27,896 nucleotides of DNA, taken from NCBI GenBank assembly GCA_050732575.1, contig JBOHRF010000036.1, forward strand, positions 1 to 27,896, written 5' to 3'. Positions 7,984 through 13,847 of this stretch are shown piece after piece. The notes beneath the pieces are model-generated. The model was not told where the DNA came from. It did not search any database and saw nothing but the letters and a program-made list of their open reading frames with translations. The position numbers were made by a program, and so were the translations under genes. The stretch comes from JBBDWZ01 sp050732575. Its GTDB lineage: Bacteria > Gemmatimonadota > Gemmatimonadetes > Longimicrobiales > RSA9. Each line of letters starts with the position of its first letter. The first letter of the stretch is position 1.

Positions 7984-8439
7984 ATGAGTCGCTCTCTCAA
8001 TAAGGTCATGCTCATCGGTAACGTTGGAAACGACCCTGAGATCCGTACCACCGGTGGCGGCGCCAAAGTCGCCAAATTCTCGCTGGCAACCAATCGGACG
8101 TTCAACGATCGGAGTGGTCAGCGGCAGGAAAAAACGGAGTGGCACCGTATTACGGCCTGGGAACGGCTGGCCGATCTCATCGAGCAATACGTGCACAAGG
8201 GTGACCGACTGTACATCGAGGGCTCCATCGAGTATTCGCAAACCGAGGATGACAGCGGAAAGCCGCGCTATTGGACGGACATCATTGCCCGTGATCTCAT
8301 GATGCTCGGTGGTACTGACCGAGGGGGCAGCGGTGGCGCCTCGTTTGAGCGCGCTGAACGCAGCGTGTCCCGCGGCCGCGCGCCGCAACCACAACCGAGC
8401 GCGCCCTTCGAAGCAGACGACGACGACCTGCCCTTCTAA
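7984..8439 (+). CDS. ssb: Single-stranded DNA-binding protein SSB
   Basis: 151 aa with a GAGGGG ribosome site 5 nt before the ATG. The OB fold spans roughly residues 1-112: SLNKVMLIGNVGNDPEIR, VAKFSLATNRTF, EWHRITAWERLADLIEQY and GDRLYIEGSIEYSQTEDD are all standard SSB strands. A short basic, Gly-rich linker leads to the acidic tip DDDDLPF, the partner-binding tail used by RecO, PriA, Exo I and others. Last gene of the plus-strand run; its stop is 7 nt from the stop of a convergent gene at 8447, with no hairpin between them. Nothing unusual is seen. Confidence 0.97.
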   Translation: MSRSLNKVMLIGNVGNDPEIRTTGGGAKVAKFSLATNRTFNDRSGQRQEKTEWHRITAWERLADLIEQYVHKGDRLYIEGSIEYSQTEDDSGKPRYWTDIIARDLMMLGGTDRGGSGGASFERAERSVSRGRAPQPQPSAPFEADDDDLPF

Positions 8440-8446
8440 CAGGCCG

Positions 8447-8701
8447 TCAGGGCAGGGCGCGCCGCTGTTTCGCCGCCTCGCGCTCGGGCAGGCGCGGCGG
8501 CTCGCTCTGCACTTCCAACTCATGGGGCGCAAAAAAACGCGCCGCCCCTTCACCGTCCAGTACCACGCCCACGCTCTGCGTCTGGTACTCGCTCGTTTGC
8601 ACCACCAGGCCGGTCCGGCCCGTCAACATTGGGTCCTGTGGAAAATTGCCCCGCACAATTTTCACGCGTGTACCTTCCGGCATCACTATCGGTATGGCCA
8701 T
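8447..8701 (-). CDS. Small hypothetical protein, KOW/SH3-like
   Basis: 84 aa from the ATG at 8701, which has a GGAG site; an upstream frame opening exists but is Arg-rich and looks non-coding. The sequence MPEGTRVKIVRGNFPQDPML... followed by TGLVVQTSEYQTQSVGVVLDG and ARFFAPHELEV reads as a small five-strand barrel of the KOW/SH3 sort (control of a loop by Gly, alternate hydrophobic strands). That class often binds RNA or ribosomal/transcription complexes, but no specific family is recognised and the role is unknown. The tail is charged (PPRLPEREAAKQRR). Convergent with ssb, divergent from the gene at 8817. Confidence 0.7.
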   Translation of the reverse strand: MAIPIVMPEGTRVKIVRGNFPQDPMLTGRTGLVVQTSEYQTQSVGVVLDGEGAARFFAPHELEVQSEPPRLPEREAAKQRRALP

Positions 8702-8755
8702 GTGTTCTCCGTGCTCCCAAAACAGATCCGCCGGATGATGCAAGAACACGCGCGG

Positions 8756-8784
8756 TTGACGCAATCTCCTCTGTCTTCTATTCT
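8756..8784 (+). promoter_or_regulatory. Sigma-70-like promoter for the 79-aa membrane protein
   Basis: TTGACG (8756-8761), 17-nt spacer, TATTCT (8779-8784): five of six bases at -35 and four of six at -10 with ideal spacing. Predicted start near 8791, leaving a leader of about 26 nt that contains the GAGGTG ribosome site before the ATG at 8817. This is one of the best promoter matches in the window. Confidence 0.6.
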
Positions 8785-8816
8785 CCCGCCGCAGCTTCAC
8801 TCGATGAGGTGCTCGC

Positions 8817-9056
8817 ATGGCGTATAACGGACATCAGCCAAACAAACTGGCCGTCCTGGCTGGCTTCGGTATTGGCCTGACCTGGATTTTGACCGCACTC
8901 TACACACTGGTGCGCGCTTTCGGCGGGCTCCGTGATGATCGGTATGACTACGGCGTGGCCTGGACTACGGTGGGTGTACTGCTGCTTGCGGCGGGGATCG
9001 CGGCCCTGATCGGTACCTGGTGGCACCAGCTTCGGCCTCCTACCGACGTGCACTGA
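8817..9056 (+). CDS. Small two-helix membrane protein, unknown function
   Basis: 79 aa; the ATG at 8817 is preceded by GAGGTG. Two hydrophobic helices are visible at about residues 10-33 (LAVLAGFGIGLTWILTALYT) and 46-66 (AWTTVGVLLLAAGIAALIGT), joined by a short polar loop GGLRDDRYDYG. N- and C-termini are polar. No enzyme motif or family is recognised. It has its own promoter and stands alone between a divergent and a convergent gene: its stop is 6 nt from the stop of the opposite gene at 9063, where the two TGA codons sit in a small 5-bp inverted repeat. Confidence 0.75.
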   Translation: MAYNGHQPNKLAVLAGFGIGLTWILTALYTLVRAFGGLRDDRYDYGVAWTTVGVLLLAAGIAALIGTWWHQLRPPTDVH

Positions 9057-9062
9057 CCGCGA

Positions 9063-9458
9063 TCAGTCGTTCTCCTTCCAGAATCCAAGCATCTCATCAT
9101 CAAACTTCTGGGGCCCATTCTCATACGCTACAACCCACTCCTCAAAGGAAGGCAGTGTGTCAGCCAGGACCTCGGCAACACGCGCAACCAGTACCCGAAA
9201 ATTGTCCTGTTCCAGCCATTCCATATCGCGCCTGCTCGATGCGGGCGGTTGGTCGTACACACCTGTGTTGGCCGCATTCGATGCAGCCGTAACGGCCGTG
9301 TGCGCTTCTGGCGCTCGTCCGTGACTTGCCCGTTCCGCCAGCTCGTAAATCTCGTCCGGACTCAACGCAAGGAATCGGTCCGCCAGACGGGCAGAACACC
9401 AGTCGAAGTATTTTGCGCGCAACTCGCGTTCGCGCGCGCTTGCTTGTGATTGATTCAT
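9063..9458 (-). CDS. Hypothetical helical protein sharing a C-terminal LPxFExWV motif with a nearby gene
   Basis: 131 aa from the ATG at 9458 (MNQSQASAR...). Start choice is uncertain: an upstream ATG at 9482 adds eight residues, and no strong ribosome site is visible. Predicted mostly helical: ERELRAKYFDWCSARLADRF, then LSPDEIYELAERAS, a low-complexity Ala/Thr/Asn linker around 55-75, and a C-terminal part NFRVLVARVAEVLADTLPSF continuing EEWVVAYE. The last part aligns by eye with the end of the 242-aa protein at 10302-11030 (DRF..., LPPFEIWVQDY). No known family is recognised. Confidence 0.65.
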   Translation of the reverse strand: MNQSQASARERELRAKYFDWCSARLADRFLALSPDEIYELAERASHGRAPEAHTAVTAASNAANTGVYDQPPASSRRDMEWLEQDNFRVLVARVAEVLADTLPSFEEWVVAYENGPQKFDDEMLGFWKEND

Positions 9459-9593
9459 CCGCAACGCAGGTCTTGCCAGCACGTCGACATGGTGAGCCGC
9501 ACGTCGACCGCACAGCGGCCAAACCGGGTTTACGACTCACCTGGAGAAGTGTTCGCCGCGGGGACGCAATTCCGCGGCCATCGAACCGTAGAG

Positions 9594-9797
9594 TTAGGGA
9601 ATGCGCGGCGTCAAGGGCTCAGTCGAAAACGGCGCGCGCGCGTGGCTGGTGAGGTGATCGAAAATCGTGCGGCTGGTCACAGCGTAGTACACCATCCGAC
9701 TCAACATCTCCGGGTCCCGGCGCTGCACTTCTTGCACTTCCGCGGCAACGGACTTGGGCAGGTTGACACGCAGTTCCACGGCACAGGTATCCCACAT
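9594..9797 (-). CDS. Small protein with ribbon-helix-helix-like pattern, possible repressor
   Basis: 67 aa, with AGAGGCG about 7 nt before the ATG at 9797. The stretch VELRVNLPKSVAAEVQEVQR continuing RDPEMLSRMVYYAVTSRTIF has one strand-like segment followed by two helices, which is the arrangement of ribbon-helix-helix DNA-binding or antitoxin proteins, but I cannot confirm the family. The last ~15 residues (HARAPFSTEPLTPRIP) look like a disordered tail. A perfect AT-rich palindrome lies about 22 nt upstream (9820-9836) and could be an autoregulatory operator. No toxin-like partner follows it: the next minus gene starts at 9458. Confidence 0.55.
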   Translation of the reverse strand: MWDTCAVELRVNLPKSVAAEVQEVQRRDPEMLSRMVYYAVTSRTIFDHLTSHARAPFSTEPLTPRIP

Positions 9798-9819
9798 AAT
9801 TATCGCCTCTGCACCCTAC

Positions 9820-9836
9820 AAAAATTTAGAATTTTT
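9820..9836. promoter_or_regulatory. AT-rich palindrome AAAAATT-TAG-AATTTTT, candidate operator
   Basis: Perfect 7-bp inverted repeat with a 3-nt centre, standing out against GC-rich DNA, 22 nt upstream of the ATG of the 67-aa protein. Size and symmetry fit a dimeric repressor site. The binding protein is unknown; the adjacent ribbon-helix-helix-like product is the obvious candidate. Confidence 0.4.
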
Positions 9837-10057
9837 GGAGGAAATCCACCGGGTCGGAAGGCGGCGGCTCCCACCTGCGAATCAGCTCTTGAGTGGCGCA
9901 AAAGATAGAGATATGGGTCGCGGTGAGTCAAGTCTTTCGGTAACGCAAAGCGAATCAATTCGTTATGAGAAAACGCCTGAGATTCAATGACTTACGGCAT
10001 CTGACGGAGCATGATTCGGGTGCTTTTGTGAAGCCAAAGCGAAGTTTTGGTAACGAA

Positions 10058-10094
10058 GTGTGGCGCGCCTTCGCGCACGCGCGCAACACCTTTT
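10058..10094 (+). terminator. Terminator-like hairpin in the gene-poor stretch
   Basis: Arms 10058-10068 and 10079-10089 pair over 10 of 11 positions (one G-A mismatch) around a 10-nt loop and are followed on the plus strand by CTTTT. No gene is seen upstream on that strand, so it would end an unknown short transcript, or it is a fortuitous GC-rich fold. Confidence 0.3.
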
Positions 10095-10265
10095 GGCGGG
10101 CTCGCAATCGGAACAAATGGGGGATTTCAAAAAAACCGAATTTCTCTTTTTGGAAGTTGGCGCGCGCGCGTCCGTATTGGGCACGCGCCGGCGCCTGCGT
10201 TGACCCGAAAACACACCGTTAGTGAGGCCAGCTCGGCGCTGCACTTTTTCTGGCCGCGAAATTGT

Positions 10266-10295
10266 TTGACGCGCGTGACGCGCCCGGCTTAGCGT
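10266..10295 (+). promoter_or_regulatory. Candidate leaderless promoter of the 242-aa protein
   Basis: TTGACG (10266-10271), 18-nt spacer, TAGCGT (10290-10295), then six nt to the ATG at 10302. The -35 is good; the -10 keeps only the TAnnnT frame. The geometry puts the first transcribed base at the start codon, and no Shine-Dalgarno is present. Confidence 0.4.
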
Positions 10296-10301
10296 CATGA
10301 T

Positions 10302-11030
10302 ATGCTGCCTCGAGCCGACCGCGATTCGACATTTGCCGCTGGAGAGCGCCCGCTGCTGGTGCCGGGCGATTGGCGTACGCGCTGCCGCTCGTTCTGTTTT
10401 CTCGAGGACGGCAACCGACGGTGGACGGTTTTCCTGGTCACCTATCCGCGCGGCGAAGGGCAATGGCGCGGCTATTTCACCTTTCGTTCGGCGGACTATC
10501 TGACCGAAGAGGGTGAGATTCGGACCACGGATCTATTCGTGGAGGCTACGGAATCGGGTGTGGACGTGCGAGCGCGCGCTCTAGGTCGTCCTCTGTTGCA
10601 CGCGCTGCTGCAATCAGCACTGCACACGTATGAACGCAAGCGCGTTTCCGCGGACTATAATCGCTGGTTCCGCGAGCTATTGGCCGCGCGATCGGGAGAG
10701 CTGGTGCCCGATGGTCTGCCCGGCACGGCCGAACTGAGTTACGAGCAATTGCGTTCCCGATACGAGTCGTATCGGGTCGATCAGGTCGCGCATCTGATTG
10801 CACTGATCGCGCCGGGCGATTTCCGGGCGCTGGTCGAGACCTTGCTTGCCGGCCGTGTCATTGACTTTCAGGCCAACGACCGTTTTCAACTGGCCATGAC
10901 GGTGGTGCAAGATCTGGAGCGGCGCATGCCGCTACCGCCGTTTGAGATTTGGGTCCAGGATTACCTGGCGCATGCGAGCGAATACGATCATTACGCGCAG
11001 GCGCTGCATCACGGCGACGCGCTTCCCTGA
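10302..11030 (+). CDS. Hypothetical protein, lineage-type, with LPxFExWV C-terminus
   Basis: 242 aa. The beginning (LLVPGDWRTRCRSFCFLEDG, then RRWTVFLVTYPRGEGQWRGYFTFRS) looks like a beta-rich domain of about 100 residues, with an acidic strand pair around TEEGEIRTTDLFVEATESGVDVRAR. From residue ~105 on it is helical (LHALLQSALHTYERKRVSAD; YRVDQVAHLIALIAPGDFRALVETLLA), ending with LPPFEIWVQDYLAHASEYDH. The end matches the pattern of the 131-aa protein at 9063-9458. No catalytic motif, signal peptide or membrane helix is seen, and no family is recognised. It appears to have its own promoter without a leader. Convergent with the dehydrogenase gene at 11046. Confidence 0.78.
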   Translation: MLPRADRDSTFAAGERPLLVPGDWRTRCRSFCFLEDGNRRWTVFLVTYPRGEGQWRGYFTFRSADYLTEEGEIRTTDLFVEATESGVDVRARALGRPLLHALLQSALHTYERKRVSADYNRWFRELLAARSGELVPDGLPGTAELSYEQLRSRYESYRVDQVAHLIALIAPGDFRALVETLLAGRVIDFQANDRFQLAMTVVQDLERRMPLPPFEIWVQDYLAHASEYDHYAQALHHGDALP

Positions 11031-11045
11031 CCACAACCACCGCCA

Positions 11046-11933
11046 TCATATGCCCAGGTCGACGGCCTTCGGCTGTTCACCCGAGTAGTCGTAAAACCCG
11101 CGTTTGGCCTTTCGACCAACGTATCCCATGGTGACCATGCGCTTGAGCAGAGCAGGCGGCGCAAAGCGCGGTTCCCGGAATTCATCGAACATGATTTCGG
11201 CAATGCGATAGAGCGTGTCGATGCCGACAAAGTCGCACAGCGCGAACGGCCCCATGGGATAGCCTGTGCCCAGGACCATGGCTTTGTCGATGTCTTCGGT
11301 GGAGGCCAGCCCCTGCTCGAGGCAGCGGATGGCATCGAGCATATAGGGCACCAGCAGGCGATTCACCACAAAGCCCGAGCTGTCCTTGGCCTCGATTGGC
11401 TCCTTGCCCAACGAGCGCGCAAAATCGAATGCGGTACGGAATGTCTCCTGGCTGGTGGCAATGGTACGCACTACTTCGACTAGCTTCATTACCGGCACCG
11501 GATTGAAGAAATGCAATCCAACGGTGCGTTCCGGCCGATGTGTGGCGGCCGCCATTTCGGCAATGGTGAGCGAGCTGGTGTTGCTGGCCAGGATGGTGTG
11601 CGGCGGACAGACCCGGTCCAGCGTGCGGAACATGTCGTTCTTGAGCTGCAGATCTTCGGTCACCGCCTCAATGATGATGTCCGCATCTTTCAATGCTTCC
11701 AGTTCCGTGGTGGTGTGAATCCGACCGATCACGAGATCGCGCTCCTGGGCGCTGAGTTTTCCTTTGTCGACCGCGCGACCCAAACTCTTCTCGATGGCTG
11801 CGCGGCCCTTTTTCGCCAGGTCGTCCGCCACTTCGCGCACCCATGTCTGGTAGCCGGCGCGAGCGCAAACCTCGGCAATGCCGCTCCCCATCAATCCGCA
11901 CCCCAGCACGCCCACCCGTTCGATCTCCGGCAT
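11046..11933 (-). CDS. 3-hydroxyacyl-CoA (3-hydroxybutyryl-CoA) dehydrogenase
   Basis: 295 aa with GGGAGAG upstream of the ATG at 11933. NAD-dependent oxidation of (S)-3-hydroxyacyl-CoA to 3-oxoacyl-CoA, or the reverse in butyrate-type pathways. The Rossmann motif VGVLGCGLMGSGIAEVCARA is at residues 7-26, NTSSLTIAEMA is near 118-128, the catalytic His is in GLHFFNPVPVMKLVEVV (~139-155), and the helical dimer domain opens with SSGFVVNRLLVPYMLDAI and continues to GPFALCDFVGIDTLY. The length fits the stand-alone dehydrogenase (about 280-295 aa), not a FadB-type fusion. An unusual hexamer-periodic repeat lies just upstream. Its natural partners, hydratase and thiolase, are elsewhere in the window. 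Confidence 0.93.
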   Translation of the reverse strand: MPEIERVGVLGCGLMGSGIAEVCARAGYQTWVREVADDLAKKGRAAIEKSLGRAVDKGKLSAQERDLVIGRIHTTTELEALKDADIIIEAVTEDLQLKNDMFRTLDRVCPPHTILASNTSSLTIAEMAAATHRPERTVGLHFFNPVPVMKLVEVVRTIATSQETFRTAFDFARSLGKEPIEAKDSSGFVVNRLLVPYMLDAIRCLEQGLASTEDIDKAMVLGTGYPMGPFALCDFVGIDTLYRIAEIMFDEFREPRFAPPALLKRMVTMGYVGRKAKRGFYDYSGEQPKAVDLGI

Positions 11934-11956
11934 CGAGCTCTCCCTTGGAATCTGAT

Positions 11957-12035
11957 CACGTTCTCGCTCTCGTTTCGTTCACGCTCACGAAGCGAACGGA
12001 CCTGAGCGTTAACGAGAACGTTAGCGTGAACGTGT
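11957..12035. repeat. Degenerate CGNNNN hexamer-period repeat
   Basis: About 79 bp in which CG recurs mostly every six bases: CGTTCT, CGCTCT, CGTTCA, CGCTCA, CGAACG, CGTTAA, CGAGAA, CGTTAG, CGTGAA. Because the units are partly complementary, perfect inverted pairs arise: 11958-11966 with 12013-12021, and 11976-11985 with 12023-12032. It lies between the 3' end of the 290-aa gene and the dehydrogenase start. Confidence 0.7.
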
Positions 12036-12073
12036 TTTGTCGGGCGATAAGGTACGGGCGGGCGCTTCTGCGC

Positions 12074-12946
12074 TCAACCCGAGATGGGGCGCGAGCCGAA
12101 GCCCCGCAGGCGCTGTTGCAATCGACGCAGCCAGGGTGATGCGGGCGGCCGCAAATCCTCGCCTTGCTCGAGGCGATCGAGGACGGCATCGGCTTCATCA
12201 CGGCTGCGGCCCAGCCATTTGCGATACGCGTTGCGGAACAGGACCCAGACGCCGGTGAAAACGCCCGCAGCGCTGGCCAGGCCCCCGGCAACGGCTAGCG
12301 GAACTCCCACCGCGTTGTTGCCTACCGCGATTGCGATGCCTACGGCGGTGATGCCGCCTGTGAAAAGGCCGGCCATGCTGCCGAACACGGCCGCATATAT
12401 GACGTGATCCCTTCGTTTCTCTGGATAGCTCATCTCGAGGCGGACATGGCACCAGCCGGCCTCGAGCGGCCGTACCGAAAGATAAGCGCGCTGTACGCGC
12501 GCGATGTGAAAGCGACCCGAAGGCCGGCTGAAGGCGCGGGCAATGCTGCTGAACGCGTCTTCGGCGGGCTCGAAGTAAGCATTTACGCCCTGACGTCGGC
12601 GAATCTGCAGGTACTCACCCGTGACCAGGTAATCTTCCAGGCGTCCCTGCGCGATCTGAACGTCGCACCCGATGGAACGCATGGTGACCACGTTGACCAC
12701 GCCGAAGTGACGATCGAGAAAGCGCGGTTCGGTTTGCTCTTCGGGTGAGCGCTCGTACAAGGCCTGGCGCGCATGACGCGCGGACAGGCCCAGTTCCTCG
12801 GCAATCTTGACCAGCTCATCTTCGCTGACCTGATCGCCCGCGTCCTGCTCGGCCAGCGAAAGTTCAACCGCACGGCGAATGACTTGCTCGAGGCCTTGCC
12901 GTGTGATCGCGGTATCGGCACGCGGCGGGCCGGGTTCGTTCTCCAT
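12074..12946 (-). CDS. Two-TM membrane protein with N-terminal helical domain, unknown function
   Basis: 290 aa. N-terminal residues ~14-66 (ITRQGLEQVIRRAVELSLAE ... VSEDELVKIAEELGLSARHA) form a compact helical, HTH-like or SHOCT-like domain seen ahead of membrane segments in several bacterial unknown proteins. A beta-rich middle (80-175) is followed by two predicted membrane helices at about 183-208 and 213-237 (both Gly/Ala/Val rich) and a basic cytoplasmic tail (WLRRLQQRLRGFGSRP). It begins 7 nt after the slipin stop with no ribosome site of its own, suggesting coupled translation. The position is where NfeD proteins often sit next to slipins, but I see no NfeD OB fold, so any partnership is inference. 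Confidence 0.75.
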   Translation of the reverse strand: MENEPGPPRADTAITRQGLEQVIRRAVELSLAEQDAGDQVSEDELVKIAEELGLSARHARQALYERSPEEQTEPRFLDRHFGVVNVVTMRSIGCDVQIAQGRLEDYLVTGEYLQIRRRQGVNAYFEPAEDAFSSIARAFSRPSGRFHIARVQRAYLSVRPLEAGWCHVRLEMSYPEKRRDHVIYAAVFGSMAGLFTGGITAVGIAIAVGNNAVGVPLAVAGGLASAAGVFTGVWVLFRNAYRKWLGRSRDEADAVLDRLEQGEDLRPPASPWLRRLQQRLRGFGSRPISG

Positions 12947-12953
12947 GCGTTGG

Positions 12954-13847
12954 TCAGGAGCGACGAGGCTTCTGGACCGGGTCCAGCTCAGCCTGCGTCT
13001 TCTGAGGCAGTGGCCGTAGCTCGGGAGAGGGTGCAGTCAGCATGGCCGGCTCGGCCGGCGGCGCGACCGGTTGAGCCGGTGCGTTGCTGGCAGCTGCAAT
13101 TCGTGCTGCGCCTTCCATGAAAGGTCTGAACAAATCGAGCGGTATAGGGAACAACGTGGTCGAGTTGTTCTCGGCTGCGATTTCCGTCACTGTCTGCAGG
13201 AAGCGCAGTTGCAGCGCAGCGGGATGTTGCGACATGATGCGCGCAGCTTCGGACAGCGTTTGCGAAGCCTGCAGTTCGCCCTGCGCGCCGATCACTTTGG
13301 CGCGCCGCTCACGCTCCGCCTCGGCCTGCTTGGCCATGGCTCGTCGCATTTCCTGTGGCAGGTCGATGTCCTTGATCTCCACCGCAGTGACATCGATGCC
13401 CCACGGATCCGTGCCCTCGTCGATGATCTTCTGAATGATGTGATTGAAATGATCGCGTTCGGCCAACAACTGGTCCATCTCGGCCTGGCCGACCACACTG
13501 CGCAGTGTGGTTTGCGCCAGCTGACTGGTAGCAAACAGGTAATCCTGCACCACGACCGTCGACTTGATCGGATCCTTTACCCGAAAATAGACCACGGCAT
13601 TGACCTTGATCGACACGTTGTCCCGCGTGATTACGTCCTGCGGCGGGATGTCGAGCGTTACAATGCGCAGCGGCACTTTGATCATGCGCTCCAGGCCGAG
13701 CGGCCAGAGCCAGGTCAGTCCGGGGCCGCGCTGGGGTATGAGTCGTCCCAGACGGAACACGACACCGCGCTCGTATTCGCGCAGCACGCGAAAGCTGGTT
13801 AAACCGAGAACCGCAACAGCGGCCACGATCGAAGCAAGGACTTCCAT
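12954..13847 (-). CDS. Slipin (stomatin-like SPFH/band 7 protein)
   Basis: 297 aa. One N-terminal membrane segment (residues ~3-20, VLASIVAAVAVLGLTSF) is followed by the band 7 core: LREYERGVVFRLGRLIPQRG, PGLTWLWPLGLERM, VTLDIPPQDVITRDNVSIKV, ATSQLAQTTLRSVVGQAEMD and DPWGIDVTAVEIKDIDLPQE, which are diagnostic of slipins. A coiled helix RRAMAKQAEAERERRAKVIG precedes the oligomerisation region. The end (from ~250) is Pro/Ala rich and probably disordered. SPFH proteins form membrane microdomain scaffolds. The ATG overlaps the thiolase stop by one base (TGATG), so translation is coupled. Bacterial slipins commonly pair with NfeD; here the next gene is an unrelated two-TM protein. Confidence 0.93.
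   Translation of the reverse strand: MEVLASIVAAVAVLGLTSFRVLREYERGVVFRLGRLIPQRGPGLTWLWPLGLERMIKVPLRIVTLDIPPQDVITRDNVSIKVNAVVYFRVKDPIKSTVVVQDYLFATSQLAQTTLRSVVGQAEMDQLLAERDHFNHIIQKIIDEGTDPWGIDVTAVEIKDIDLPQEMRRAMAKQAEAERERRAKVIGAQGELQASQTLSEAARIMSQHPAALQLRFLQTVTEIAAENNSTTLFPIPLDLFRPFMEGAARIAAASNAPAQPVAPPAEPAMLTAPSPELRPLPQKTQAELDPVQKPRRS

Larger units (their letters stand above)
9798..10301. other. Gene-poor stretch of about 500 bp, more AT-rich than its surroundings
   Basis: No reading frame here has a ribosome site plus protein-like composition. Open frames on both strands are rich in Arg, Lys, His and Trp, as expected from translated non-coding DNA. It contains the AT-rich palindrome at 9820-9836, a terminator-like hairpin at 10058-10094, scattered A/T runs (10120-10150), and at its right end the promoter of the 242-aa protein. 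A small RNA ending at the hairpin is possible but unproven. Confidence 0.5.

Noticed and set aside
9052..9067. ACTGA...TCAGT inverted repeat between convergent stops
   Set aside because: Only 5 bp with a 6-nt loop and no T-run; formed by the two stop codons themselves and too weak to call a terminator.
9984..10463. 159-codon minus-strand frame in the gene-poor stretch, Arg-rich and superficially histone-like
   Set aside because: No ribosome site; it runs into the 5' part of the well-supported 242-aa gene, and its composition is that of translated GC-rich non-coding DNA.
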